A stretch of DNA of 64,000 nucleotides from Molossus alvarezi (taxonomy: Eukaryota; Chordata; Mammalia; Chiroptera; Molossidae). The position numbers and the translations under genes are program-made. The first letter of the stretch is position 1. Every line of letters starts with the position of its first letter. The notes beneath the pieces are model-generated. The model had not been told where the DNA came from and did not search any database. It was given only the letters and a program-made list of their open reading frames with translations. Below are positions 1 through 12,639 of this stretch, piece after piece. The stretch is taken from assembly GCA_037176705.1 (NCBI GenBank), contig CM073887.1, positions 45,818,001-45,882,000 of the forward strand, read 5' to 3'.

Positions 1-299
1 CAACTGACTGTGCATTTGATTAGAATGGAACTCAAAAATTCCTATCACCCGTGAAGTCATGGGTCTCATCACATCATAGTGCAACACATGACTCACGTGT
101 TGTGGTGATGCTGATATAAATAAACCTACTGTGCTGCCAGTCATACAAAAGTATAGCACATACAGTTATGTAGAGTTCATGATCCTGGAAAATGGTAATA
201 TGTGACTTCATTACCTGTTTATGCATTAGCTGTACTCTTATTGTTATTTCAAAGGGTATTCTTTCCACTTGAAAAGACAGTTTGCTGTAAAACATTGTG

Positions 300-2200
300 C
301 CTGTTACACCGGCAGCAGCCTCACATGTCTTGTGGTCACCTCATCTCTTGATTACATCATTTTCTCTTGTGCTTGATTTAATCCCATGTCGTTCTGTTCG
401 TCATGGCCCCTAAGCATATAGAAGTCATTGCTAATGTTGCCAGTTAGAGGCCACCTTGAGTGATTGACCTAGAAACAAATTTAAAGTGATTAAGGACTAC
501 GAAGGTGGAAAATCAGTGACGGTGATTGCTCACCAGTCAGGCATGTCCCATTCCACCATAGCTAGGATCTTGAGGAATGAGAACAAAGCAAAAGAAGCTG
601 TTGAAGGATGTGCTTCACTGAAAAACGAGACTAACAAAAATATGAGAAGGGTCTATATCAGATGTGGAGAATTCTTCTAATGACCTTGATTGAAGACCAG
701 TGCAAAAGTATGTCCCTCTCAGCACCATGATGATCACAACCAAAGCAATAACATTGTTTGTGATGTTGAAAGAAAAGTCTGGACCAGACTACAGTGTTAA
801 ATTTACTGCTAGCTCCGGTGGTTTAAATGCTTCAAGAATTGTTATTTATTACATAACATAAAAATGCAAATTCTGGTGCGAAGGCAGCTGAAGAATTTTT
901 GGAAACTCTAGATAAGCTGGTTGTGAAGGAAAATTTCATGCTAGAGCAAATATTTCAGATGGATAAAGCCTCCTTATTCTGGAAACAGATGCAAGAAAGG
1001 ACTCTCATCCATAAGGAGGCCAAGTTAAAGCTGGATTTCAAGGCTTTTAACAGTCTTGATTGGGGGCAATGTTGCAGGCTACAAACAAATCCTCTGTGAA
1101 TCTGACACAGTGAAAACCCCAGAACCTTCATGCATGTCAATCAGCACACACTGCCAGTACACTACAGGAGCAAAAGGAAGTCATGGATGACCCAACTCCT
1201 CTTCCAAGAAGTCCTCCTGAATTGCTGTGCCAGCAAAATGGAGAAGTGCTATTCAGAGAATAACATACCTTTTAAGATTTTGATTATTGTTGATAATGCT
1301 CCCGAACATCCTCCTTTTACTTGTTATTCTTTATCCCAATATCAAAGTAGTGTTTCTCCCTCCAAACACCACCTCTTTGATTTAACCAATAAAGCAAGGA
1401 ATTATAGTGGCTTTTAAGGCCTACTATCTGAAGATAACTTTTGCCCAGGTCATTGGTGTAACTGAGGAGACACTGAGAAGACACTGATGCAATTCTGGAA
1501 GGATCACAACATCTACGATTCCATCAAAGAACCTTGCTGGTGCTTGGGGTGATGTCGTCAAGGAAAGTATGAAAGTCTTCTTCTGGAAGAAGACACTCAA
1601 GAGGTTTATCCACAATGTCAAAGGATTTTCCAAAGATGAAGAGGTTGAAAAAATCAACAAGTCTGTGGTGGAGATGAAAATCAACTTTAACCTGGGTGTG
1701 GATGAGGATGACATTGAGGAAGCCCTAGAGGTGGTTCCTGAGGAATTGACTAATGAGGAGTTGTTGGAACTAAACAGGAATGATAGCAAGAGAAAAGGAA
1801 ACTGCAGAAGAATAGAAAGATCCACCAAGAAAATTCATGGTGAAGAGTTTAGCAGAAGCTTTTGTAAGCTTCCTAAAAAGTTTGAAAACATGGACCTCCA
1901 CATTGAAAGGTTTTCATTGATGGAGAAGAATGTTCATGGTGTATTATCTGCTTACAAGCAAATCTATGATGAAAAAAAGAAGCAAACCGAGCAAGCCTCC
2001 TTGGACCTATTTCTGAAAAGAGTGACATCTCTTCAAGAAGGGCCTCAGGCAGGCCCTTCAGGGGTGTTCCAGAAAGAGGCAGTTATGCTACAAGATGACA
2101 GCTCCAGGCACGTTGTTGCCCCAGAAGTCCTTCCAGTGAGATAAGATGTGAAGGTAAGACACTGATGTTGATGATCCTCACCCTGTGTAGGCCTTGGCTA
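300..2200 (+). pseudogene. Tigger-type (pogo/Tc1-mariner) DNA transposon, decayed transposase
   Basis: Conceptual translation in changing frames gives recognisable Tigger transposase pieces in order. From 486, a helix-turn-helix region with VIKDYEGGKSVTVIAHQSG. From about 899, ETLDKLVVKENFMLEQIFQ. Near 1280-1400, the DDE-domain block with DNAPEHPP and SVSPSKHH. From 1569 to 2144, an open 191-codon C-terminal part with FKGF-like, NLGVDEDDIEE and ELTNEELLEL blocks. Stops and frameshifts separate these, and the middle Asp region is corrupted. The sequence up to base 1 resembles the element's noncoding 5' part, so the left end lies at or beyond the window edge. An ancient mammalian cut-and-paste fossil, not a gene. 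Confidence 0.85.
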
Positions 2201-2379
2201 ATATGTTTGTTTGTACCTGAGGGTTTTGTTTTTGTTTGGATTTGTGCCTCTCAGCACAATGTTGGTGTGATGCTAAATGACCCCTGCACTCCAGAAGGGA
2301 GAACAAGGAGGAATGAAGGGGATGGAGGTACTCAAAACCCCATTCTGCCATTGAAAAATTTCTGAATGATGACCTGTGT

Positions 2380-2930
2380 TTTTAAGTTTCTTAATTTGTG
2401 CAATGACAGGAAGTAAAACATTTAAATGTTTATTGAGCCCTTTCCTTACACCAGGCACTCTGCTGGGTGCTGGAGACACAAGTTACAAAAGACAGTCTGT
2501 TCCAGCCTTAAATGATTGCAACAAAGAGACCCACCCCAACTGGCTTACCAAAAGGATTTTGTGCAAGCCCCTCACTACCTGGTCTACTCAGCTGTAGCCC
2601 AGCTAGAGGAGCCAATGAGAGACCACAGTCACATGGAGAGACTCCCCTACTTTTATGTTACAGGTTGTGGGGGGATATTTATCTTAGGAGCATTGAAGAT
2701 GGCAATATCAGCATCTCTGGACACAGTCCCTGCCCTCAAGGTACTCTGAATTTAATAGAAAGGTGGACAATGAAACTGGCAATAACAAAGTCTGCTAACT
2801 ACAATGACCTAGTTAAGGATCCGTGATACAAAAGCACAGAGGAGGCACGTCTAACTTAGATGGAGGGATGCCAGAAAGTTTTCTGTAAGTGTTAACCCCT
2901 GAGGTGAATCTTGAGGGTGAGCTCAAACAG
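2380..2930. repeat. Unclassified old interspersed-repeat-like sequence
   Basis: Contains phrases typical of ancient mammalian repeats (CACCAGGCACTCTGCTGGGT, ACAGTCCCTGCCCTCAAGG). I cannot assign a family, and there is no supportable gene. Confidence 0.35.
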
Positions 2931-4080
2931 CTACATCAGTAAGGCAAAATTAAAAACGTGGAGAATACCAAGTGTGAACGAGGCTACGGAAGACAGGGAC
3001 TTGTATGCACTGCTGGCGAGAGTGCTGATACAGCTATTTGGGTTAACATTCTGACAGTATTTAGTAAAATTAAATATGGTTAAACCTCTGACCAAGCAAT
3101 CCCACTCTTAGGAATGTATGTCAGAGAAATATATGTCAAGGGATCAGATAAGTAAAATGTACCTACTTTAGAATATCATATAAAGAAAACAATAAAATAT
3201 ATGTGTGTGTATGTATGCATATACACTTATATATGCATACATACATACAGCAACATGGAAAGACCTCAAAATAATATTAAATGAAAAGACATACAAAATG
3301 AAAATCGTAATACTACTGCTTTCAGCCAAGATGGTCAGACATGGGTAAATATAACCAATATTTTCCTTGGCATTTAAATCTCTTTGAAAGATAATGAACT
3401 GGGTGGAGGTGGGGGTTTGTAAAGAATAAAGGGGGCCAAATATGTAGTGACAGAAGATGATTTGACTTTGGGTGGTGGGCACACAATGCACTATACAGAT
3501 CATGAATCATAGAAATATACACTTGAAATCTATATAATCCTATTAACCAATGTCACCCCTATACATTTAATTAAAAAAAAAGATAATAAACTGCTCAAAA
3601 AAATAATAATAACAATGCTTGTGTGGGAATATAAAATGATAAAATCACTTTATAAAACAATCTGGCAGTTTCATAAGAAGTTAAATATATACTTATCATA
3701 CCACACAGACATTTCAATCCTAGGTATTTACTGAAGAGAAATAAAAGCACATGTTTGCACAAAGACTTATTTACAAATGCGTATAGTGGCTTTATTTGTA
3801 ATATACAAACTTTGGAACAACCTAAGTGCCCACCAACAGGTAAATGGAGGAACAAGTTGCTGTGCCATACAATCAACATAATTGTGGATGAACAAAGCTA
3901 AATGTTGGCTCTGAAGCAAAATTGATCAAGAAGAAAAAGAGAAGACAAATAAAAAGTCTTAGGAATGCAAATGAGGACAAAGTAGAGATGTAGCAGAGAA
4001 TAAAAAAAAAAAAGAGAGAGAATATTATGAACAACTTTATGCCCACATTTTTTTTAAATATAGATAAAATATAGATAAAA
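2930..4080 (+). mobile_element. Old L1 3'-end fragments (sense)
   Basis: Sequence resembles the end of L1 ORF2 (AAGCAATCCCACTCTTAGG; CCTAAGTGCCCACCAACAGG), interrupted at about 3310-3590 by an L1 3' UTR (GACTTTGGGTGGTGGGCACA, then a tail of A). At least two L1 copies are involved. Heavily mutated. Confidence 0.7.
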
Positions 4081-4830
4081 TTTGAAATGAGACAAGAGGG
4101 ACCCTACAGTCCTATCCTCTGGAAGGGCAGACACTGACGAATCTGTAGTGTGGACGGCAGAATACGCTTCACAGCCCATTTTTTTGTAGTTTTACTGGGT
4201 AACAGGCCAAGGAACTTAAGGGAACTTGAAGGTCAGGAGAAAAGACTAGACATCAAGTAAACAGAGTGGGAAAGCTTTATGTAGTATTTCCCTCCTCTTT
4301 AGTTAAGACCTCTGTTGGCTCTCTGGCGACATCTGCAGGCCACTGAGAGACTGAACGGGAACTGAAGGCCCTAGGCCAGGGAAAGAAAAAAATTGTCTAG
4401 GACCAAAATCAACCAGATTTCTGGAGCCCTGTATAACGTGCATATGAATCGCCTGGAGATTTTATTCAAATGCAGATTCCCATTCATTAGGTCTGGGCAG
4501 GACCCAAGATTCTGCAGGTGTGTCCCAGGTGATGCTGCAAGTCAGCTTGGTCACAACCTCTTGTTGAGTAGCAATGCTGTAAGGGACTTTTTCAAAAAAG
4601 GGAATGTCAGAGGTGGAAAGGATATTAGAAGTCATCTTGCTCAGCTTTCTTATTCTGCAGGTGAGGAACTGAAAGCAGAAAAATAAAAGCAGGAATCACC
4701 ACAAATGTAAATAATGTGAGAAGTTTTATTTGTCCAAACCTGGCTTTCTTATCTGTAATAGTAAACTAACTGTGTGAGCTCAGAAAGGCCATCCATCTCT
4801 AATATTTACTTTTTTAAAGATTTTTTTTTA

Positions 4831-5053
4831 CTGCTTGGCCAGTGTGGTTCAACCCATGTGAGTGTGAACCCATGCACCAAGAGGTTGCCAGTTCGATCCC
4901 TGGTCAGACACATGCCCAGGTTGTGGGCCCAGTCCCCAGTGGGGGGCATGCAGGAGGCGGCCAGTCAATGTTCTCTCTCATCGATGTTTCTATCTCTCTC
5001 TCTCCCTCTCCCTCCTCTCTCTCTCAAATCAATAAAGAAAAAAAAATTTTTAA
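4831..5053 (+). mobile_element. Ves SINE (VES1 subtype)
   Basis: tRNA-derived head with degraded box A and intact box B-like GGTTGCCAGTTCGATCCCTGG, body with GGGGGCATGCAGGAGGC, CT-rich end and AAATCAATAAAG tail. Confidence 0.85.
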
Positions 5054-5055
5054 AG

Positions 5056-5217
5056 ATCTTTTAAAATTGATTTTAAGAGAGAAAGGAAGGGAGAGGGAGA
5101 GAGAGAAACATCGATTGGCTTCCTCTTGCAAGAATGGCATGTGTCCTGATGGTGAATCAAACTGGCAACCCTTTGGTGCAGACAACGCCCAACCAACTGA
5201 GCCACACCAGCAACGGC
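5056..5217 (-). mobile_element. Ves SINE (VES1 subtype), tail-to-tail with the preceding copy
   Basis: Reverse complement reads from a tRNA-like head (GTGTGGCTCAGTTGGTTGGG) to a CT-rich tail. It abuts the + copy tail-to-tail, making an inverted pair. Confidence 0.8.
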
Positions 5218-5219
5218 AG

Positions 5220-6060
5220 CCACCTCTAATATTTAATGATGATATCACTTGCCCAAGTAAGGCCCCACTGCTCAGATAGAACAGCATGAACCTAGCTTAG
5301 TCTCCTCTGGTGAACTCAAGAGATCAAGTTGGATGTCTGAGGACATCAAAGAATAATCAGACCACCAAATGCCCTGGGCATGACAATGACTGTTTTGTAC
5401 AATGAATAATATTTTTCCCTGTTTTTCCTTATGCTGCTGGCTGAGGAAGTAACCAGTTCTAGATGAGGCAGAAGATGCTCCTGGTTTCCAAATGAAATTG
5501 ATATTTCTCAGAGGGTAAGAGCCCAGTCGAGGTTGCTGAAGGGGAGTTGGGGTCAGAAATCACCATAGGTTCTTCCTACAGCCATCTCTAGCTGCCACAA
5601 CAAAAAAAGGCCAACTCCCAACACAGTGGCTCTAGCACATCGTCCACCAGATTACAGTGGGGCTGCCTCAGGCCTGACCCTTACTTTTCCCAGAGTATCC
5701 CCTTCCTGGGGTTCTGTGGAAACCCACCCTCCCCCATTGCCACAATTGCTCCTTGTAGCGAGGCTATGGGGAAAACACACAGGACTACTGATTTTTAATT
5801 CAAGGCCATTTAGAGACATATTCAGCTAACTCTCAACTATATTAGGTGTGGTTGGCCCAAGATTTGGAATGAATTACCTTGAAAAAGCAGCTGACACTGT
5901 ACTTTATAATCCAGGGCCTTGGAATGAATGACCCCCCCAAACCACAATTAATTGGCAGAATATGGAAATAAGCACTGACTCATGGAATTCATTAACATTA
6001 CCACATTACCATTTAAAGTAATGGTTAAGCTATATGAATTTAGAAACATAGACATTGACA
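5220..6060. other. Intergenic, no feature recognised
   Basis: Moderate GC sequence with no convincing exon, repeat or RNA gene seen. Confidence 0.5.
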
Positions 6061-6275
6061 CTTGTATGTATGATCTGGCATGGAGTAGTGGAAAATTCCC
6101 TGAACTGGGAAGCAGGAGATAAGGGCTTTATCCCTGAGTCTGCCACTTACTACATGTGTGTCCTTGGGCAAGCTACTTAGCCTCGCTGGGACTCAGATTC
6201 CTACGTTTGTTAGATGAAGGGACTGCATTAGATGATTTCTCAGTTCCCTTCCAGCTCCAAAATTTAAGACCTTTT
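6060..6275 (+). repeat. MIR-like SINE
   Basis: Contains the core order of a MIR-type element: GAGTCTGCCACTTACTACATGTGTG, CCTTGGGCAAGCTACTTAGCCTC and a closing CCCTTCCAGCTCCAAAATTT. The 3' variant with GATGATTTCTCAGTTCCC is the common 'light' form. Confidence 0.75.
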
Positions 6276-6351
6276 TTTTACAAGATAAATATTTTTATTT
6301 TTAAAAATTGAATTGTACTTGTTTATATAAAAGATGAGATTCTAGCCTTTT

Positions 6352-6571
6352 TGTTTTTTTAATCCTCACCAGAGGATATTTTTCCATTTATCTTCAGATA
6401 GAGTGGAAGGGAGGGAGGAAGGGAAAGAGAGAGAGAGAAACATTGATGTGAAAGAAATACATCGATTGGTTGTCTTCTATACGACCCTGATCAGGGACCG
6501 AACCACAACCGAGGTACGTGCCCTTTGGTCCACAGGCCGATGCTCCAACCGCTGAGCCAAACTGGCCAGGG
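6352..6571 (-). mobile_element. Ves SINE (GGGTGAGGAT-tail subtype)
   Basis: Starts on + as AATCCTCACCAGAGGATA, then a GA-rich block, and ends in the complement of the head CCCTGGCCAGTTTGGCTCAG. Confidence 0.9.
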
Positions 6572-6774
6572 GTAGTCTATTCTTTTAAAAATAATAAATA
6601 CACATGCTAATACTAGCCTAGGAGAAAACTCACAATTCCTACAGAAGAAAAATGTTGGTAGTAAGTGGTGTCTCATACCTTATGCCCTACACAGAAGAGT
6701 CTGCTCTGCTTGGGTACGGCGTACACAGCTTGGTGCTTGTCACCTGGGACCTTGATCATATCCTGTGTAGCTTC

Positions 6775-6840
6775 TTCAGCAACTACCACTGTGTCTGACA
6801 CATAGCAGAACCTCATAATCGTTGAGTGAGTGAATGAAAA
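6775..6840 (+). repeat. L2/MIR-type 3' end
   Basis: GTGTCTGACACATAGCAGAA followed by TGAGTGAGTGAATGAAAAG is the typical end of an L2/MIR element. Confidence 0.55.
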
Positions 6841-7074
6841 GAAGCAAGTCATAATTTAGAAATTCTAAAATTCTGGCAAGGTAATGTCCTTAATCCTACT
6901 TCCAGTTACTAGCCTATCTGTCTCCTCTTTAAAGTCAAATCTCAAGAGATGACCTACTGACTTCATTTCCTCACTTCCCACTCCCTCTCTAGCATGTTCA
7001 ATCTGACATCTATCCCTTTAGGGGCACTGAAATAGTCTTAGGCTTATCTTGGTTCTTCTGCCTTGGTATGATGA

Positions 7075-7860
7075 TGGGAAAGATGTATATTTGGTCTTGG
7101 TCCCTGGATCCTGGGACAGAGCTCCTAAAACCCTTGTAATTTTCTGAGTGATAAGGGTGAGGGGGCCATCTTTTGGTACTTATAAGTCCCTTTCAACCAT
7201 ACCTGAGTCTATGCAAATGAGGTGACTCTCAAAGGATGGGGACCCATTACCAAAGGAACCAATCATTTGATTAGAGGGTTGGAACTTCCAGCCTCACTGT
7301 GATATCTGGGGAAGGGAGAGGAGATGGAGATTCAGTTAATCACCAATGGCTAGTAATTTAATCAATCATGGCTACATAATGAAACCTCCATAAAAATCCT
7401 AAATAGTGGATTGGAAGAGCTTCTGGGTTGGTGAGCAGGTAGAGATGCTGGGAGGGTGGTACAACTGGAGGGGGCATGGACGCTCCTTGCTTCTTCACCA
7501 TACCTGCCCTATGCATCTCTTCCATTTGGCTGTTCCTGAGTTATAACCTTTATAATAAACTCAGAATAGCAAGTAAAATGTTTCCTTGAGTCCTGTTAGC
7601 CATTCTAGCAAATGACTAAACCAGAGAAGGGAGTTATGGGAACCCCTGGTTTGTAGATGGCCAGTCAGAAACACGGGAGACCCAGGCTTGTGATTGGCAT
7701 CTGAAGTGGGGGCAATCTGGTGGGACTGAGCCCTTAACCTGTGGGGTCTGTACTACTAACTCCAGATAGTTAGTGGCAGAATTGAATTAAATTGTGGGAC
7801 ACCTAGTTGTTATCTACAGAGAACTGGAGATATGCTTGGTGTGAAAAACCTTCCTTGGCG
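7075..7860 (+). repeat. Solo LTR-like repeat (ERV-type), family not assigned
   Basis: I recognise this as a dispersed mammalian LTR-type repeat: ACCAATCATTTGATTAGAGG, AATGAAACCTCCATAAAAAT, a polyadenylation region TTTATAATAAACTCAG near 7548, then AGCCCTTAACCTGTGGGG. No retroviral coding sequence adjoins it. Borders and family name are uncertain. Confidence 0.5.
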
Positions 7861-7984
7861 GAAGCAGAGTCAACCTCTGTATTGCAAAGTTCTAGGGGGT
7901 ACCAACCCATCGTAGTCTATGGAGAAGTTCCCTAGAGTTCTATAGTGCACAGCCAGCTTAGCTGTACCAATTCAGAAAATAGCT

Positions 7985-8465
7985 TCTGCTCTTTCAGAAG
8001 GCCTGATCTATTTTCTGTCTCCATAAATTTGCCTGTTCTAGACATTTCATAGAAATGGGATCATTCAACATGTGGTCTCTTGTGACTGGCTTCTTTCACT
8101 TAGCCTAAGGTTTTCAAGGTTTATCCACGTTGTAGCATGTATGAGGACGCACTTCATTTTTTGAAAATTGGTGAATAATATTCCACTGTATGGATATACC
8201 ATATTTGGTTACCCATTCATCATTTTATGGGTGTTTGGGTTGTTTCTACCTTCTGGCTATTATGAATAATGCTGCTATGAATAGTCATGCACAAGTTTTC
8301 ATAAGGACATATGTTTTCATTCCTCCTGGGTGTATGAGTGGAATAGCAGGGTCAAATGGTAGGTCTATGATTAAACTGCCAGACTGTTTCCCAGCAGCTG
8401 TACCATTTTACATTTCCACCAGCAGTGTATGAGGGTTCGGATTTCTCCACATCCTTGCCAACATG
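7985..8465 (-). mobile_element. Old L1 ORF2 3' fragment (antisense)
   Basis: Antisense L1 landmarks are present: TATTCCACTGTATGGATATACC, ATGAATAATGCTGCTATGAA and CAAATGGTAGGTCTATG. Remnant only. Confidence 0.8.
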
Positions 8466-8469
8466 TAGC

Positions 8470-9020
8470 TAGGGCTGAAGAAAAATTCTGATTGCCTGCC
8501 CCTCCCAGGAAGATGCCATATCCCTTAAGTGGGGGCTGGGAAAAGAGGAAGCCCTGTGTTCCTGCCTTCCCCGGCCTGGAACGGAGCTAAGCAGGAAGTG
8601 GGGAGGGAAGGACTGAGTCATAGTTCAAATGCTACAGACTCTCCCTGTTCTTACCAAGTTTTACTAGATTTTCTTGCGTAAATATTTCTTTATTTGCTAT
8701 ATGCCCTAAGGACAATTTCCAGAGATTTTAAAAATAATTTTCACACACTATGCTTCTTTTGTTGGAGATTGCAGAGCCCCTGATGCTGTCATTCTGAAGG
8801 TGGAAATCTAAATGTTTGCGTTTAAAGCTGCTGAGACTGTGGTCATTTGGTGTACAGCACAAAAAACTACTACAGAGAGAACTGGAGCGCTATAAAATTT
8901 ACTTTGGCAAACATTAATGTAGGCTAATCAAGTGCTGGAATAAATTAAGAATTAGATTAAGTAGAAAGTGATAATATTTAATGATGAATGAAAAATACAT
9001 GGACTGCACCTATTTCAACA
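8470..9020. other. Intergenic, no feature recognised
   Basis: No exon-like or repeat signal that I can name. Confidence 0.45.
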
Positions 9021-9029
9021 GTGAGATCT

Positions 9030-9157
9030 TTTTATTTATTTATTTTTATTTTTATTTATTTATTTATTTTTTTGGAACGTGCCCCTAGCGGGGACCAAAC
9101 CCGGGACTCTCTGGTCCACAGGTCAACACTCCAACCGCTGAGCCAAACTGGGCAGGG
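9030..9157 (-). mobile_element. 5'-part Ves SINE with target-site duplication
   Basis: Only the head half remains (AACGTGCCCCTAGCGGGGAC to GCCAAACTGGGCAGGG) behind an ATTT-rich tail. CAGTGAGAT occurs on both flanks (about 9019 and 9160). Confidence 0.8.
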
Positions 9158-9292
9158 CTGCAGTGAGATTTTTTTATGCATGATTTTAAAAGAACATATT
9201 TTTCTCATGTGATAAATTATGCACAACCAAAGCACCACCACCACCTCGTGCCCGTATATATTAATTACAGGCAAATACATTTTATTATTATT

Positions 9293-9540
9293 ATTTTTTA
9301 ATCCTCACCCGAGGATAGTCTTTTTTTTTATTTATTTTTTTTAGATAGAGTGGGAGGGAGGGAGGAAGAGAGAAAGAGAGAAACATTGATGTGGAAGAGA
9401 CATTGATTGGTTGCCTCCCACACAACCTGGCTGGGGACTGAACCTTGCAACCAAGGTATGTGCCCTCGAATGGAAATTGAACCTGAGACCCTTGGGTCCA
9501 CAGGCTGATGCTCTAACTGCTAAGTCAAACTGGCTAGGGC
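9293..9540 (-). mobile_element. Ves SINE
   Basis: AATCCTCACCCGAGGATAG at the 3' side, GA-rich block, and head complement ending GTCAAACTGGCTAGGGC. Confidence 0.9.
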
Positions 9541-9559
9541 CAGGCAACATTTTAGAAGG

Positions 9560-11960
9560 TTAACTAAGCCAGTGGATTCCGTATTTTTAAGTTTCACTGA
9601 CTAGTTAATTACAAAAATATTGGGAGACTGTTGTAAGGTTGCCTACTTTAATATTTTCCATATAAGGACATCTTTTAAAAAAACCATCTACACAAGCCAT
9701 CGCCATTTCAGATCTGAAAGGGCATTTAAACATCAATAAAGAAAGAAGGTTATAATCTCAGAATTATGAAGGGTAATCTTTTTAATGGAATGTGTTTAGC
9801 CTTCTAAAATGTCATTTATTTACCTTATTTTATTCCTTTTATGGTAGACCTCTGTTACTGATCAGAAAATTGGCATTTTGGAACCATCAAAATTTGTAAG
9901 CAAAACAAATAAGAATGACAAACGTAATGGGCTCCCTTGTTTTGGCAAGGTGCCCCTCCCCCATTTGTATATTTTGGAGGAAGCCAAGACTTAATTTCTG
10001 TCAATCTATAAAAATCAAAACACTGAGTGAATATTTACCTTACCAAAATATTTAATAAACATTCCCCTGAATACGTACCTATCATGGTATACTATATTTA
10101 CATTTTTATACTCAACCATTTGTTAAAGGAACTTGGAAAAGTAGAGGAATTGAAAAGATAACAGTGTGTGCATTGACATTCGGCCATAAATGGAGATTAA
10201 GCATTTTTGAAATTATAAGGTACGGGATGGGGAAGTAGGATCCAGTGTGAAATGCCAGATTTACACAACATTTTTCAGGAACACGGCTAGTTTGTAAAAT
10301 AAGGAACACTTAAGTTGCTTATTAACATAATTTAGGGTTAAGTCCCAGGACAGTTGTGTGTTATCATACTCTATCGCTGAGAAATTCTCTTGCACTTGAA
10401 GAGCAGTGCAGCTGCTCTGGGCTTCGTCCAACTCAGGCTAATTTCTCTAAAATTCTTTATATGGCCAATAAAGTCTCTGGAGCCTTCTTACTGTGATTAA
10501 ACGCTAGCAAGGGCCTTGCCAAAGCCACTTAGCAAATAATTGGCATAGTAGGTTTCCAGAAACTGAGTGGCCACAGGCAGTCACAGCAAAGATCAGAATC
10601 AAATTCTGTGGAAAATATGTCACTTTTAGAGAAAGGAGTCGGCATTCGTTTCTGGCTTCACGGAGTCTGTGGTCAAGGCGTCCCGTCCGTGGTGTTCGCT
10701 GGAGGTAAGTGGAATGCATCATTGGTGCCTTCTTTTCCATTTTTAATTCCATGTCGCTCCTCCAGAGAATTAGAAGAGTTATTTTTCTCTTCCTTTTTTC
10801 CTCTTCACAAGAAAAATCAGGTAATGCACTCATCCCACAAGTTATTTGGAAGATGAGGAGTAACCGGGGCAAAGCAAAATATATTCCAAACAAATCTCTT
10901 AAGTGTCTTTTTTTCCCCTCTTCCTCACAATATAACATGCTTTGAAATAAATCATAATTCTGGCAAAAAATAATAATAATAATAAAGCCTCCCCCTTGGA
11001 CTGAGGATGGGGAGAAAAGCTCAGATTCCACCAAGCCAAAGGGAGGTCTGAGTAGATACATTCCATGCTTCACAGACAGATCAGAATGGTCCTTTCCTAT
11101 CCTTTCTTCCTGTTTGTGAAGAAACCAGCCTTCAAGTCAGCATATTCAGGGCTTGCTCAGCTATAAGGTGCAGCTTATAGCTGACAGTGAAAAATCACCT
11201 GGGAATCAGAGCTCTGGGTCCAACTTTGGTGACCAGTTAGTCGGTAGCAAGGTTCATAACCGAGACGACACCCTAAGCCGGACAGATCAGTCAGACATGT
11301 GTTGAAACTAGGAGTTCTCAGGGTTGCACAAGTTCAAGATTTAAAACATAAATGATGAGGCACCTGCCAGGCGCTTACACGGCCAAGTCAGGGACTGGGG
11401 TTAAAGGAAAAGTGTTACCCCAGCATGTTTTGGTCTGCCCATCTTGTCACAGGCAAGACCAAGAGAGGGTAGTTCTCGTCCATAAATATTTATGAAGAAG
11501 TAACCAAGTCTATACTTGGAAAAGGAAGACAAAGATAAAGGAAAGATTTTCAGAGCTAAAAATGGTAGATTGGACATATGCACCGTCTTTCACTCCCTCC
11601 CTAAATCCTGGTGAAACAAGAATAAAGTGATTTTGTCTTTTTAAGACGTAAACCTATAAGAACGTGCTAACAGAAAAAAAAGAAAAAAGCAACATTTTGA
11701 AACTGGACAGCTGGTGGATGAGTGGTGAATGACTTAGAATAAAAAGGCTGAATGTTAAGCATGAAGTGAAGAAGGCTACTGAATTCTCAAAAGGCTTAGA
11801 ATGCAGAAGCAATAGATGCTTTTGGAAGTGGGGATGAAGATGTAGCTAAAACTAGACAATTAATTGAAAGTCTGTTTAAGAAACAGCAACCAAATCAGAA
11901 GCAATGATCATCCCTAATACCCCCAGATTGTGGTCTTAAGTATCAGTTCCCACTTCAAAA
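9560..11960. other. Intergenic, no gene recognised
   Basis: AT-rich, mostly unique-looking. A long antisense open stretch at 10504-11073 shows no known domain and no splice logic. A good donor-like GAGGTAAGT at about 10701-10709 has no partner that I can see. Confidence 0.4.
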
Positions 11961-11972
11961 ATGGGAGCCTTT

Positions 11973-12200
11973 TTAAAATTTATTTTATTTATTTATTTTC
12001 TTTATTGATTTTACAGAGAGAGAAAGTGAGAGGGAGAGAGAGAGAGAAACATCAATGAGAGAGAACATCAATTGGCCACCTCCTGCATGCCTCTCACTAG
12101 GGATCAGGCCCACAACCTGGGCATGTGCCCTGACTGGGAATCAAACCGGCAACCTCTTGGTGCATGGGTCAATGCTCAACCACTGAGCCACACCAGCTGG
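11973..12200 (-). mobile_element. Ves SINE (VES1 subtype)
   Basis: CTTTATTGATTTTACAGAGAG, then GGCCACCTCCTGCATGCC, ending GAGCCACACCAGCTGG (complement of the VES1 head). Confidence 0.9.
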
Positions 12201-12639
12201 ACAAAAAAAAAGGGGGGGGGGAATTTTTTGAAGAGATGTTTGATACCAAGTCTGGAACAAGAAATGTACAAGATGAGTCTGAAATATCTTGTCATATCAA
12301 TTAAAAATGAAGCTATTAAAAACTATTAAGATCATGTAAACAAGATTCAGGAGCCAATTTGAAGAGGCTCCCACTGGCCAAAGATGTTATACTATGAGTG
12401 CCAGTAAGAACCATAGTTGCAATGAATGAAAATCCATCAGATCTGTTGAAATATTATAAAAAATGTTTTTATAATGATATTTAAAAAATTTTTTAAGTAG
12501 TTACCTTTGGAGGATGAATGGTAACCAATTCATAATTTGAAAACTGGTAAATGAGTGGAAACAATGAAACATTTATTTATTCCACCTTTTTAAATATAGA
12601 TGGTGTAACTGGGTAACTAAACAGTATTTGAGAGGAAAC

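Noticed and set aside
1569..2144. A 191-codon open frame that might be a domesticated Tigger gene
   Set aside because: It is only the C-terminal third of a transposase whose other parts are broken by stops and frameshifts; no intact DDE domain and no splice structure.
7075..7860. A possible complete endogenous retrovirus
   Set aside because: Only LTR-like sequence is present; no gag, pol or env-like frames adjoin this or the MaLR-type LTRs.
10504..11073. Long antisense open frame (189 codons) as a possible gene
   Set aside because: No recognisable domain, low-complexity composition, no supporting splice or promoter signal; I cannot support it.
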